Part shown: one piece after another, positions 20,990 to 27,805 of the stretch
How the letters are laid out: every line of letters starts with the position of its first letter
How positions within the stretch are numbered: position 1 is the stretch's first letter
Source: a virus
DNA length: 30,615 bases
IMG/VR virus record: IMGVR_UViG_3300033571_008486
Location: 1 to 30,615 of that record
Reading direction: 5' to 3' (one strand)
Position numbers and translations under genes: made by a program
Notes under the pieces: model-generated
What the model was told of the DNA's origin: nothing
Database searches by the model: none
The model's input: only the letters and a program-made list of their open reading frames with translations

Positions 20990-21029
20990 ACAACCATGGA
21001 CATCTATGTACAACCATGAACAACTATTC
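20990..21029. repeat. Four tandem 10-bp units at the 3' end of hsp20
   Basis: On the + strand the units are ACAACCATGG, ACATCTATGT, ACAACCATGA and ACAACTATTC, each exactly 10 bp apart. The last overlaps the hsp20 stop codon region. Units 1 and 3 match at nine of ten bases. The 10-bp period is one helical turn, so a binding site is possible. Confidence 0.5.
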
Positions 21030-21560
21030 TATTGAAATAGTCTTAGCTTTCTTAGCCTCTGGAACGATTCTCTCTAGTGCGATGGTCAAGAACCCGTCCT
21101 CTAGCTTAGCACCGTTTACTACCACGTCGTCTGACACGGCAAAACGTTGCAAGAAAGTACGGCCAGCTATGCCTTTGTAGGCGTAAGTTGCCTCGTTCTC
21201 CTCTTCCTTTTCTCCCGATACGGTAATAACATTTTCTTTATACTCAATGTTAATTTCAGACTTCTTGAACCCCGCAACCGCCAGTTCAATCTCGGCTTTG
21301 TCATTGGGTAAGGTCTTAATGTTGTATGGGGGATAGGTTGACTTGACTCTGAGGTCAAATAGCTGGTTAAACATGTCTAGGTGTCTATCAAAACCGAAAG
21401 TCCACGGTTGAAGCATGTTATTTAGCAGTGCTAATGGGTCTACGGAACGTTCAGCAGCAATACGGTGAGCGTTTGCAACCTGTTGAGCGCCTAGTTTCAT
21501 TTCTTTAGGGTGAGACCAGTCGTTGTTTCCTGACCATTGAATTGGGTAGCCTGAAGCCAT
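21024..21560 (-). CDS. hsp20: Small heat-shock protein (Hsp20 / IbpA-like), 178 aa
   Basis: Residues from about 77 to the end form an alpha-crystallin domain: PPYNIKTLPNDKAEIELAV, then ENVITVSGEK and LEDGFLTIAL, ending in KTISIE. The first 75 residues are an unusual extension with DRHLDMFNQLFD. Hsp20s are ATP-independent holdases; phage copies are best known from cyanophages. The ATG has a strong AAGGAG 6-7 nt upstream. The gene is a single-gene unit between promoter 21629-21656 and terminator 20888-20917. Confidence 0.93.
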   Translation of the reverse strand: MASGYPIQWSGNNDWSHPKEMKLGAQQVANAHRIAAERSVDPLALLNNMLQPWTFGFDRHLDMFNQLFDLRVKSTYPPYNIKTLPNDKAEIELAVAGFKKSEINIEYKENVITVSGEKEEENEATYAYKGIAGRTFLQRFAVSDDVVVNGAKLEDGFLTIALERIVPEAKKAKTISIE

Positions 21561-21628
21561 AATTTATCTCCTTAGACGATAAATGTTTAGTGACCCTCGG
21601 AATTGAGCGGTCATCAATAGTATACAAC

Positions 21629-21656
21629 ATTCTAAATTTAAATATATTCCTGTAAA
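21629..21656 (-). promoter_or_regulatory. Promoter of hsp20, TTTACA-N16-TAGAAT
   Basis: On the - strand TTTACA (21656-21651), 16 nt, TAGAAT (21634-21629). It starts 6 nt after a terminator. A further TATACT lies downstream without a -35. TGACC (21591-21595) and GGTCA (21609-21613) form a loose dyad between promoter and gene that might be an operator; no HAIR or CIRCE element is visible. Confidence 0.55.
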
Positions 21657-21662
21657 TGCAAA

Positions 21663-21682
21663 AGGCCCCCTTGCGGGGGCCT
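21663..21682 (-). terminator. Intrinsic terminator of the SpoVS-to-21696 genes
   Basis: On the - strand AGGCCCCC pairs with GGGGGCCT around a GCAA tetraloop, followed by TTTGCATTT. It ends transcription from the gene at 21696-22040 and directly abuts the hsp20 promoter. Confidence 0.85.
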
Positions 21683-21695
21683 AAGCTATTAAGTT

Positions 21696-22040
21696 TTAGT
21701 TACCGTGTGACCCGCCGCCGTCCTGAAAATTAGGACGTTGACGACGAACTGCAGGTGCAAACATACGGCCGTTTGCCTGTGTTGCTCCTGCTTCTGGTGC
21801 TACGGTCTTTTGGAATTTAACGCGAATACCATAACGTGCACCGCCACGAGCAAGCTTGCCCATGATGTTAGAGCGTGCAGGTTTTGGTTGCTTGTATGGG
21901 TCTCCAGCTTGAGCTCCACCTTTTTTAACAAGTGTGCCTTTTGAAGGCATAGCAACGCGTGGCTTTGCGCCTGCGGCATTTTTTGGTTCCGCTGATGTCG
22001 GAGCCAATGGTGCCTTATTCTTAGTTGAATCTTTTTTCAT
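21696..22040 (-). CDS. Hypothetical basic Ala/Pro/Lys-rich protein, 114 aa
   Basis: The family is not recognised. It is strongly basic and low in complexity, with many K, P, A, G and R residues (KLARGGARYGIRVKF), and is likely disordered and nucleic-acid binding. AAGGAAA lies 4 nt before the ATG. It is the last gene of the replication-recombination run, before the terminator at 21663. Confidence 0.75.
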   Translation of the reverse strand: MKKDSTKNKAPLAPTSAEPKNAAGAKPRVAMPSKGTLVKKGGAQAGDPYKQPKPARSNIMGKLARGGARYGIRVKFQKTVAPEAGATQANGRMFAPAVRRQRPNFQDGGGSHGN

Positions 22041-22100
22041 TTAGTTTCCTTTGGCCAAGGGTTTAAATAAGGGTAGCCTTATTATTGGATAAATACAGGG

Positions 22101-22379
22101 TTAACTTGCCTTTACTTCAAAGACAATTGCGGAAATCTGGCCGTCATGGCTCTCAATGCTTGAGAACCCTGGGACGCAGATGAGGTCAAGACCGCGGGGA
22201 GCTGTATATCCACGAGCAATAGCGATAGCTTTTACAGCCTGATTGACTGCACCTGCACCTACCGCACGAATCTTACAATTACGTGTCTCATAAATACTAT
22301 GAGCAATTGCGGATGCCACAGCCTGTGGATTGGACCCAGCGCTTACGCGTAGGATTTGTTCTTGGGGTTGTTCGGACAT
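22101..22379 (-). CDS. spoVS: SpoVS-family protein, 92 aa
   Basis: The protein matches stage V sporulation protein S over nearly its full length: LRVSAGSNPQAVASAIAH, IRAVGAGAVNQAVKAIAIAR, GLDLICVPGF and a final beta segment. SpoVS has an Alba-like fold and affects sporulation and septation in Bacillus; it is also found in Thermus and non-sporulating bacteria. A phage copy is unusual and could act on nucleic acid or on host septation. The ATG is preceded by GAGGT. Gaps of 60 and 51 nt surround it. Confidence 0.93.
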   Translation of the reverse strand: MSEQPQEQILRVSAGSNPQAVASAIAHSIYETRNCKIRAVGAGAVNQAVKAIAIARGYTAPRGLDLICVPGFSSIESHDGQISAIVFEVKAS

Positions 22380-22430
22380 TTGTACCTCGGTTTACGTATA
22401 GTGGGACTCCCGTAAGTACAATTATGAAGT

Positions 22431-22664
22431 CTAAATTAGATTTGGTCTGTCTAAAGGGGTAGGGGCCCTGCCATAGGTACCGCAGCTGCTGCACTCCATG
22501 TCCAGAAAGTACGTAGCCATTTCATAATCCTCAAATTGAGCTTTTATATTCCATATAGTTGACTCGCAAATAGGGCATTCATGCATAACCTGGTCTGCAT
22601 AGTCCATAGAACCTGTGTAATCGGGCTTTAATTCCCTAATATTTTTCGTGTGGCGCTGCACCAA
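22431..22664 (-). CDS. Zinc-ribbon protein, 77 aa (start uncertain)
   Basis: CPIC (about 30-33) and CSSC (58-61) make a two-knuckle zinc ribbon. The reading frame opens with TTG at 22664 or GTG at 22661, both overlapping the previous gene by 26-29 nt; AGGACA lies upstream. A later ATG (MDYADQ) with AGGT upstream would avoid the overlap. Function unknown. Confidence 0.65.
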   Translation of the reverse strand: MVQRHTKNIRELKPDYTGSMDYADQVMHECPICESTIWNIKAQFEDYEMATYFLDMECSSCGTYGRAPTPLDRPNLI

Positions 22665-22866
22665 ACTGTCCTATCACTGAGAATGCTACCTCCATATAAA
22701 CAAGGGCGTTTGAGGCAAGGTCTTCAGGATGGTGAAGGCTAGTTTCATCCTTAGTCCAGTTATGTAATAGATAGTATTTCAGACCAGGGGTTAGCTTATT
22801 AATGAACTCATCAACGGTCATATAACCGTGGGCCCTAAACTGCTTATCAAACTGCTTATCTTTCAT
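22636..22866 (-). CDS. Hypothetical protein, 76 aa
   Basis: The family is not recognised. It is largely helical, with a Lys/Gln/Phe-rich start and a hydrophobic ALVYMEVAFSVIG near the end that is not a full membrane segment. The ATG overlaps the Ntn-hydrolase stop by 11 nt (ATGAAAGATAA), suggesting coupling. Confidence 0.7.
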   Translation of the reverse strand: MKDKQFDKQFRAHGYMTVDEFINKLTPGLKYYLLHNWTKDETSLHHPEDLASNALVYMEVAFSVIGQFGAAPHEKY

Positions 22867-23416
22867 TAAATTTTTTCTGTTCTAATATAAGAAAAGGTCC
22901 TGAGGTATACACATCTAAATCTTCAGCTATCTTTAACGCATCTTGTATGGTTGCGCCAGCATGCAAAGCCCCTAGAGCGTAACCAGAACCATTACCTACT
23001 CCATAGAACCCTGTATTAGCTTGGCACACAGATAGGTCTTCGCTAACATCAAATATTTCACCATTAACAGCTATCAAGAAGTGAAATCTTTGGCCCTTGT
23101 CGTTCTTTGGTCTTTCTTCATCAAAGTTATAACCATTATTTTTTAGGCACTCACGCAAAGAAGGAATCAACTTTGAAATAACAAAGTGATAGGTGTCAGC
23201 CTTATCTTTAGATGTCATACGGGGTGGTTTCCACAGGTGTTGGGCAATATCGCAGGCCCCAACCTCACCTGCACCAGCAAGCAACACTCCATTAGCTAAT
23301 TGTGAAATCTTAACCATGTTCTTGTGTCTAAAAATGCGGCCGTCGTCATCGGTTACTTGATTATCTGCACCTAGTACGCATTTGTTTTTATGCTGCACTC
23401 CTACGATTGTTGTCAT
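22856..23416 (-). CDS. Proteasome beta-like Ntn hydrolase, 186 aa
   Basis: The sequence begins M-T-T-I-V-G-V; after Met removal Thr1 is the likely nucleophile. The Asp of GAD aligns with proteasome D17 and the Lys in NMVKI with K33 (shifted by two). LLAGAGE corresponds to the substrate-binding Gly region. The length suits HslV/beta-subunit-like enzymes. No alpha subunit or ATPase partner is visible nearby, so it may work alone or with host proteins. It may cleave peptides or act as an amidohydrolase. It directly follows the RuvC-like gene. Confidence 0.8.
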   Translation of the reverse strand: MTTIVGVQHKNKCVLGADNQVTDDDGRIFRHKNMVKISQLANGVLLAGAGEVGACDIAQHLWKPPRMTSKDKADTYHFVISKLIPSLRECLKNNGYNFDEERPKNDKGQRFHFLIAVNGEIFDVSEDLSVCQANTGFYGVGNGSGYALGALHAGATIQDALKIAEDLDVYTSGPFLILEQKKFNER

Positions 23417-23974
23417 TTATCGTTCCCTATGGTCTGCGCCTTGCAACTTGTCATACACTTCTTTCTCGTATGCTGGTCCATGAAGCCCAGCCACAAGTCT
23501 TGCTAATGCATACGAGTCTGCGGCGTTGTCGTCGGTAAATTCTACCCCCCATTTTTTATAAATGTAAAGTAGCATTTGAGCCTTTTGTATACCCGTCCCC
23601 TTGCCTGTTACATACTTTTTTAGGCTCGTAGGCGGGACAAGAAGCGGGTAGTACCCCGCGTCTCTACATACAAGTTTAACCATACCCCCAAGCTCACCTA
23701 GATGGAACACCCTGCCTTGACCAGCAAAAGCGTAATCTTCCATGGCTATGTCTTCTATAGGGTACTTTGCACCATCAAGCGTTTCTTTTAAAAACTTCCT
23801 AATCTCAACAAGTCTATCTATGCCTTTAATCTCAGACTTAAATACTGTTGTTAAGTATGTGCCATTTGTTGAAAGCAGCGTGCACGCAAAACCGCTGTAT
23901 GACTGGTCAATACCCAAATACAAAAGGCTACTGCCTGTGACCGACAGACCTCCATCAAATTTTTTTAAGGTCAT
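23417..23974 (-). CDS. RuvC-like Holliday-junction resolvase, 185 aa
   Basis: This is a RuvC/RNase H-fold nuclease. D23 in YLGIDQSYSG, E79 in IAMEDYAF, and D149/D153 in DDNAADSYALARL are the expected metal ligands. The order and length are as in RuvC. It probably resolves branched DNA before packaging. The ATG overlaps the preceding stop by 4 nt and the gene adjoins RecA-, nuclease- and WhiB-encoding neighbours. Confidence 0.88.
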   Translation of the reverse strand: MTLKKFDGGLSVTGSSLLYLGIDQSYSGFACTLLSTNGTYLTTVFKSEIKGIDRLVEIRKFLKETLDGAKYPIEDIAMEDYAFAGQGRVFHLGELGGMVKLVCRDAGYYPLLVPPTSLKKYVTGKGTGIQKAQMLLYIYKKWGVEFTDDNAADSYALARLVAGLHGPAYEKEVYDKLQGADHRER

Positions 23975-24465
23975 GGTACAAATCTATTTCCAAATCCTGA
24001 CCTACCGTTAGAGGTACGTCGAGTAAGCTCTCTACTAGTTAGTGAGTAGTACCGCTCTAGGTTTTCTAATGCTGTCTCTAATAACTTACGATAAGCATGG
24101 GCATAGTTCTTTGCTTTCTCTAACACCATTACCGTGTCATCGGTAGACACAGATGCTTTTAACATAACGGCTTTTTCCGTAGTCTTTCCGTTGGTCTTAG
24201 TTAATAGTCCACGAGCCACTTCTATCTCATAATTATTAGTAGCCTCTAACTCTGCCAATGATGCACAGGCAACTTGAGTTCTAAGAAAGTTTAGATTCTC
24301 CATGTACTTTGCAGCCATAATCATTAAGTCTTGGTCATCAACTAACGTTATATCCTCAGGGAATGGGGGTGGGGCAATGTCCATCTTTCTTTTTAATGGA
24401 AGTCCTTGTGCTTCTAACTGCTGTAGAACAATCTCACTTATACCTGTAGCAACTAACTCACTCAT
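23971..24465 (-). CDS. Hypothetical helical protein, 164 aa
   Basis: The family is not recognised. Most of it is helical, with heptad-like stretches around 85-145 (TTEKAVMLKASVS; VLEKAKNYAHAYRKLLETAL). The C-terminus is basic and Ser/Gly/Arg-rich. It sits between the PD-(D/E)XK nuclease and the resolvase with overlaps on both sides, so a role in recombination is plausible. Confidence 0.75.
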   Translation of the reverse strand: MSELVATGISEIVLQQLEAQGLPLKRKMDIAPPPFPEDITLVDDQDLMIMAAKYMENLNFLRTQVACASLAELEATNNYEIEVARGLLTKTNGKTTEKAVMLKASVSTDDTVMVLEKAKNYAHAYRKLLETALENLERYYSLTSRELTRRTSNGRSGFGNRFVP

Positions 24466-25309
24466 TATAGCCTCCGCACTTTGAACATCCGCCCCACTTA
24501 TCTAAGTTACAAGCGGGTGGAGTGTTGTTGTTAATTGATTCGACAATCATAGCGGCAGCCTCAAATAAAGGCGCAATAGCAAAATCACTTTTTGGTACAA
24601 CAAATTCTTTTACATCTTGCGTAGCTTTGTTCTCATAAATAAGAACAGCTTCTCGTGGGTAATTGTCATACCCTAATAGCTCTGCAAGTTTCATATAGAT
24701 TTGTACTTGAGTTACGTGTTTAGCAAATGGAGCTTTGATTTCTGGCCACACCTTCTCCATGGTTCCAAACTCTTTTGCCATTTCTGGGTTCTCCCAGCGT
24801 ATAGTTCCAAAACCTATTGACTTTACTTCTAGCATTAACGGGTCACCAAAATTAGTAAGCCAACCATCTGCATGCCCAAAGATGCGCAGTGGTTCGTAAA
24901 ACAACGGAACTTCTTTATACTCTAGTGGACCTTCGTGGCAGTCAGACCCGCCCCAAAAATACTCGTCGCAATCTTTGCAGTACCATTTTCCGTACAAGTG
25001 GCCCATTTCTTGAAACCATCGTTGCCACTTAGCGTGAATGCCGTGACCCTCTGCAAAAACTGATTGAAGCCTTAGACTATTACGACGTGAGCTTTCTAAT
25101 GGTAAATGGCCTTTTAACTGAAAGTAAGATGCTCTATAGCACCACTCATCGCCAGCCATCTCTGAAGGGTGTAAGACGTCTGTGCGTCTAGATTTATCCG
25201 TTGGTTTAGATAGAACGTAGCGTTCTACCGAACCTAGAACTCGTGAAGGTTTTTTGCCCGCATCTAAAAATGATTTTAGTGCCCCACCTGGCTTGTACTT
25301 TTCTGTCAT
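24458..25309 (-). CDS. PD-(D/E)XK nuclease with four-Cys iron-sulfur signature, 283 aa
   Basis: GHADGW with D148, LEVKS with E161 and K163, and QVQIYM form the PD-(D/E)XK core of Cas4/AddB/RecB-type exonucleases. C57 (in CYRASYF) together with C267, C275 and C278 at the C-terminus gives the one-plus-three Cys layout that holds a 4Fe-4S cluster in Cas4 and AddB. An additional CxxC (111-114) may bind zinc. No cas genes are nearby, so a phage recombination or end-processing role is more likely than adaptation. Confidence 0.85.
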   Translation of the reverse strand: MTEKYKPGGALKSFLDAGKKPSRVLGSVERYVLSKPTDKSRRTDVLHPSEMAGDEWCYRASYFQLKGHLPLESSRRNSLRLQSVFAEGHGIHAKWQRWFQEMGHLYGKWYCKDCDEYFWGGSDCHEGPLEYKEVPLFYEPLRIFGHADGWLTNFGDPLMLEVKSIGFGTIRWENPEMAKEFGTMEKVWPEIKAPFAKHVTQVQIYMKLAELLGYDNYPREAVLIYENKATQDVKEFVVPKSDFAIAPLFEAAAMIVESINNNTPPACNLDKWGGCSKCGGYNE

Positions 25310-25321
25310 ACCGACACCGTA

Positions 25322-25639
25322 TCACAGGTCTCCGTCAAGTATCCACTCCTCTAGGGTTTTGCCGTGCTTCTTTGCTTTACGCTTAAGCGCATTACGCTCA
25401 CGATGCGACATGCCACCCCATATACCGTGTTGTTCTTCTTGTGCTTCTGCATACAGCAAACATTCCTTACGCACTGGGCATTCAGGTAAGCCATCACGTC
25501 CAAAGCAGACAGCTTTAGATACGGATGCAATTTTTTTATATTTGGCTTTATCTCTAGGAGGAAACCAAAGCTCTGTGTCCATCCCCCGACACTTGGCTTG
25601 ATGTCGCCAACCTTCTAAGTGGCCGATATCTTCGAACAA
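25322..25639 (-). CDS. WhiB-family iron-sulfur transcription factor, 105 aa
   Basis: The WhiB layout is present: C17, C45, C54 and C60 with GIWGG at 72-76 and a basic C-terminal tail (RERNALKRKAKKHGK). The usual core is C-x2-C-x5-C; here the second gap is eight residues (an insertion FGRDGLPE). The family is restricted to actinobacteria and their phages, where it binds 4Fe-4S and sigma factor. The start is TTG (25639) with GGAG upstream. Phage WhiB proteins can repress host whiB genes (known for mycobacteriophage TM4). Confidence 0.93.
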   Translation of the reverse strand: MFEDIGHLEGWRHQAKCRGMDTELWFPPRDKAKYKKIASVSKAVCFGRDGLPECPVRKECLLYAEAQEEQHGIWGGMSHRERNALKRKAKKHGKTLEEWILDGDL

Positions 25640-25956
25640 CTACACTCCAAAGTTTTCTGGCGTAGTTCTAGAAAATCGTCCTCCAGTAACATCACATAGT
25701 TTTCATCGTTGAGACTGAAACCGAGTACTGGAGTGCGACTGTCAAGGATTGCTTCCTTAACAATCTTCTCTAGAACCGTGGCCTTGATAGTCACGGTGGC
25801 TTTGCCAGTCCACTTGTGTTCTATTAACAAGTCTTTAGACCGAACATCACCCTTCCGACTCCAAAACGCACCGCTGCCAGCATTACGCTGACCACCAATT
25901 GCTTTTGCTAATCGGTCCTCGTGTTTCTTCGACTCCCTTTGTCCTTTACTCTTCAT
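25615..25956 (-). CDS. Hjc/RecU-like PD-(D/E)XK endonuclease, 113 aa
   Basis: NAGSGAFWSRKGDVR, LLIEHKWT and VLGFSL fit the compact Holliday-junction-resolvase-like nuclease fold (D of GDVR, E-x-K in IEHKW). The size matches stand-alone phage endonucleases. Its start overlaps the RecA stop by 11 nt, indicating coupled synthesis with RecA. With the RuvC-like gene it is one of two candidate junction resolvases in this operon. Confidence 0.8.
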   Translation of the reverse strand: MKSKGQRESKKHEDRLAKAIGGQRNAGSGAFWSRKGDVRSKDLLIEHKWTGKATVTIKATVLEKIVKEAILDSRTPVLGFSLNDENYVMLLEDDFLELRQKTLECSCSKISAT

Positions 25957-26998
25957 CCTCGGCTACTAACTTAGAGCCTTGTTTGATTGAGTCAAGAACG
26001 TCACGCTCGAGTGTCTCCTTTAAATCAATTTCTTCCCGTATAGAGTCAAGCATAGCATCGGAACCTTGCCACTGTCTATCGCCGTAGCGGTAGTAAGCAC
26101 CAGCTCTGGTTATCACTTTGTTGACAATTCCGATAGCCAATACTTCTTTGGCAAAGTCCAGGTCGCCAGCCAAAAGCCCATTGCCTTTGGCAAAATAAAA
26201 GTCAAAAGATGCCACTTGGGATGGTGGGGCAGACTTGTTTTTGATTACTCGTACCTTAACCTCTTGACCCACACGTCTCTTTTCTTGGCCTGAACCAACC
26301 TCAATCCAGCCAGCACGACGTATTTCTAGGCGGGTAAAGAACGCATAGTCTTTACCTAAACCGCCTGGGGTAGTACGGTCATCTCCGTACATGACGCCAA
26401 TCTTTGAGCGCCATTGGTTAATAACAATACCTATAAAAGGGCGCTCTGGTTCTACCAATGAACGCTTAGATGCTTTACCAACCTTACGAAAAAACTTATT
26501 AGTTAGAAGAGCGCCACGACCTACAGTAGCCATCTCCATCTCTTTATCGTCCTCTGTTGTAGGGACCAGGGCAGGTAACGAATCAATAACAATACAATCG
26601 ACCGCTTTACTGCCAGTAATTTGGATGACCGATTCATAGGCTTCCTCCATTACATTTGTTGAGACTACATACACACGACTTGCGTCTACTCCACACATCT
26701 CTGCGTAACTAGGGACCCATTGCTCAGCGGCTACCCAAACGGTAGTGAACTCTGGGTTCTTCTTTTGATTAGCAGCAATTGTTTTAAGTGCGATAGCAGT
26801 CTTGCCATTACTTGCCTCGCCAATAATTTCGTGCCATTGATTTACTGGCCACCCACCACCAAGGGCTACATCTAAACTTATTGAACCACTTGTTATACGC
26901 TGAGATACATCGGTCTTAATCTCAGAACCTAAAATGATTGTGTCTTCGCCGTATTTTTTATTTATGTTTCGTAATACTTTTACTAATTCTGCATTCAT
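25946..26998 (-). CDS. recA: RecA recombinase, 350 aa
   Basis: A full-length RecA core with P-loop GEASNGKT at 60-67 (bacterial consensus GPESSGKT), Walker B DCIVIDSLPAL, and FIGIVINQWRSKIG with TTPGGLGKDYAFFTRLEIRR. The C-terminus ends acidic. RecA forms filaments for strand exchange. The gene is immediately preceded by a zinc-ribbon gene (TAATG) and followed by a junction nuclease. Confidence 0.95.
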   Translation of the reverse strand: MNAELVKVLRNINKKYGEDTIILGSEIKTDVSQRITSGSISLDVALGGGWPVNQWHEIIGEASNGKTAIALKTIAANQKKNPEFTTVWVAAEQWVPSYAEMCGVDASRVYVVSTNVMEEAYESVIQITGSKAVDCIVIDSLPALVPTTEDDKEMEMATVGRGALLTNKFFRKVGKASKRSLVEPERPFIGIVINQWRSKIGVMYGDDRTTPGGLGKDYAFFTRLEIRRAGWIEVGSGQEKRRVGQEVKVRVIKNKSAPPSQVASFDFYFAKGNGLLAGDLDFAKEVLAIGIVNKVITRAGAYYRYGDRQWQGSDAMLDSIREEIDLKETLERDVLDSIKQGSKLVAEDEE

Positions 26999-27330
26999 TA
27001 AATCTTCCCTATGATTGTGGTTGGATTGTATCCGCCAGTTGATACTTGTTTAGCTGGTTGCGCTGGCCCCGCAGCCGACTGACCCGTGTTTACTCCTCTC
27101 ATTCCAGTACCCGATTGTACTATAGGGTAGCCACAATCGTAACAACGCTTTCTAGACTCTGGGGTTGCTCCACCATAATTTTGACTGCCGCATCCTGGGC
27201 AACGCTCTGATACTCGGATGTTTTCTACTGGCGGGGTTGGTTGTTGTACTGGTCGTGGAGCAGGCGGTGGCGTTTGAAATGTGTTTGAAGGCTGACCACC
27301 AAGTTTGCTTGCCCACCAGTTGTTACTCAC
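26998..27330 (-). CDS. Zinc-ribbon protein with Pro/Gln-rich linkers, 110 aa
   Basis: Family not recognised. CPGC (44-47) and CYDC (63-66) form a zinc ribbon in the middle; both flanks are rich in Pro, Gln, Gly and Ala. The GTG start overlaps the upstream stop by 8 nt and the TAA overlaps the RecA ATG. A recombination-mediator or adaptor role next to RecA is inference. Confidence 0.75.
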   Translation of the reverse strand: MSNNWWASKLGGQPSNTFQTPPPAPRPVQQPTPPVENIRVSERCPGCGSQNYGGATPESRKRCYDCGYPIVQSGTGMRGVNTGQSAAGPAQPAKQVSTGGYNPTTIIGKI

Positions 27331-27805
27331 CTAAGTCCTCCAACTTTCTAAAATCTAAACTTGTACTAAATACTTCCCCTGGGTTAATTAAACCAAGTTG
27401 TACGCCAGAAGACAAGCCCCCAAGAAGTGAAGAAAACGCAATCATCTTATACATCATGCGCATCATTTCTCTTTCGCGCTCACGTTCTTTTTCATTGCCT
27501 GGGTCGTGCTTCATTAGTTCATCGAGCTGTATGCCAGTTATAACATCCGCTGTCATATCAGACATCATGTCTATGTATGGAAGTAAATAAGCAATCTGCT
27601 CTAATCTTTTTTCGCTTTCTTGCATCTCATGCTCGTCTCCCTCTTCACTGACGGGAGTCATACCTAATATTTTAGCAATAGTGTTAGGGTCTTCAGCTAG
27701 GTCGGTGTCATACAAAAACCAACGCATTAGTGTACCCAAAGGTATTTCTGAATTTACAGTTTCAAACTGTATGTTTAAGGGTTTTCTTTTCTTAAAAGGC
27801 CACAT
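27323..27805 (-). CDS. Hypothetical protein, 160 aa
   Basis: The family is not recognised. A basic N-terminus (MWPFKKRKP) precedes a mostly helical acidic body, including a highly charged stretch EKERERERE and Met-rich MMRMMYKM. The C-terminal region is hydrophobic and glycine-containing (SSLLGGLSSGVQLGL). It lies directly between polymerase and the zinc-ribbon gene, coupled to both. Confidence 0.75.
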   Translation of the reverse strand: MWPFKKRKPLNIQFETVNSEIPLGTLMRWFLYDTDLAEDPNTIAKILGMTPVSEEGDEHEMQESEKRLEQIAYLLPYIDMMSDMTADVITGIQLDELMKHDPGNEKEREREREMMRMMYKMIAFSSLLGGLSSGVQLGLINPGEVFSTSLDFRKLEDLGE

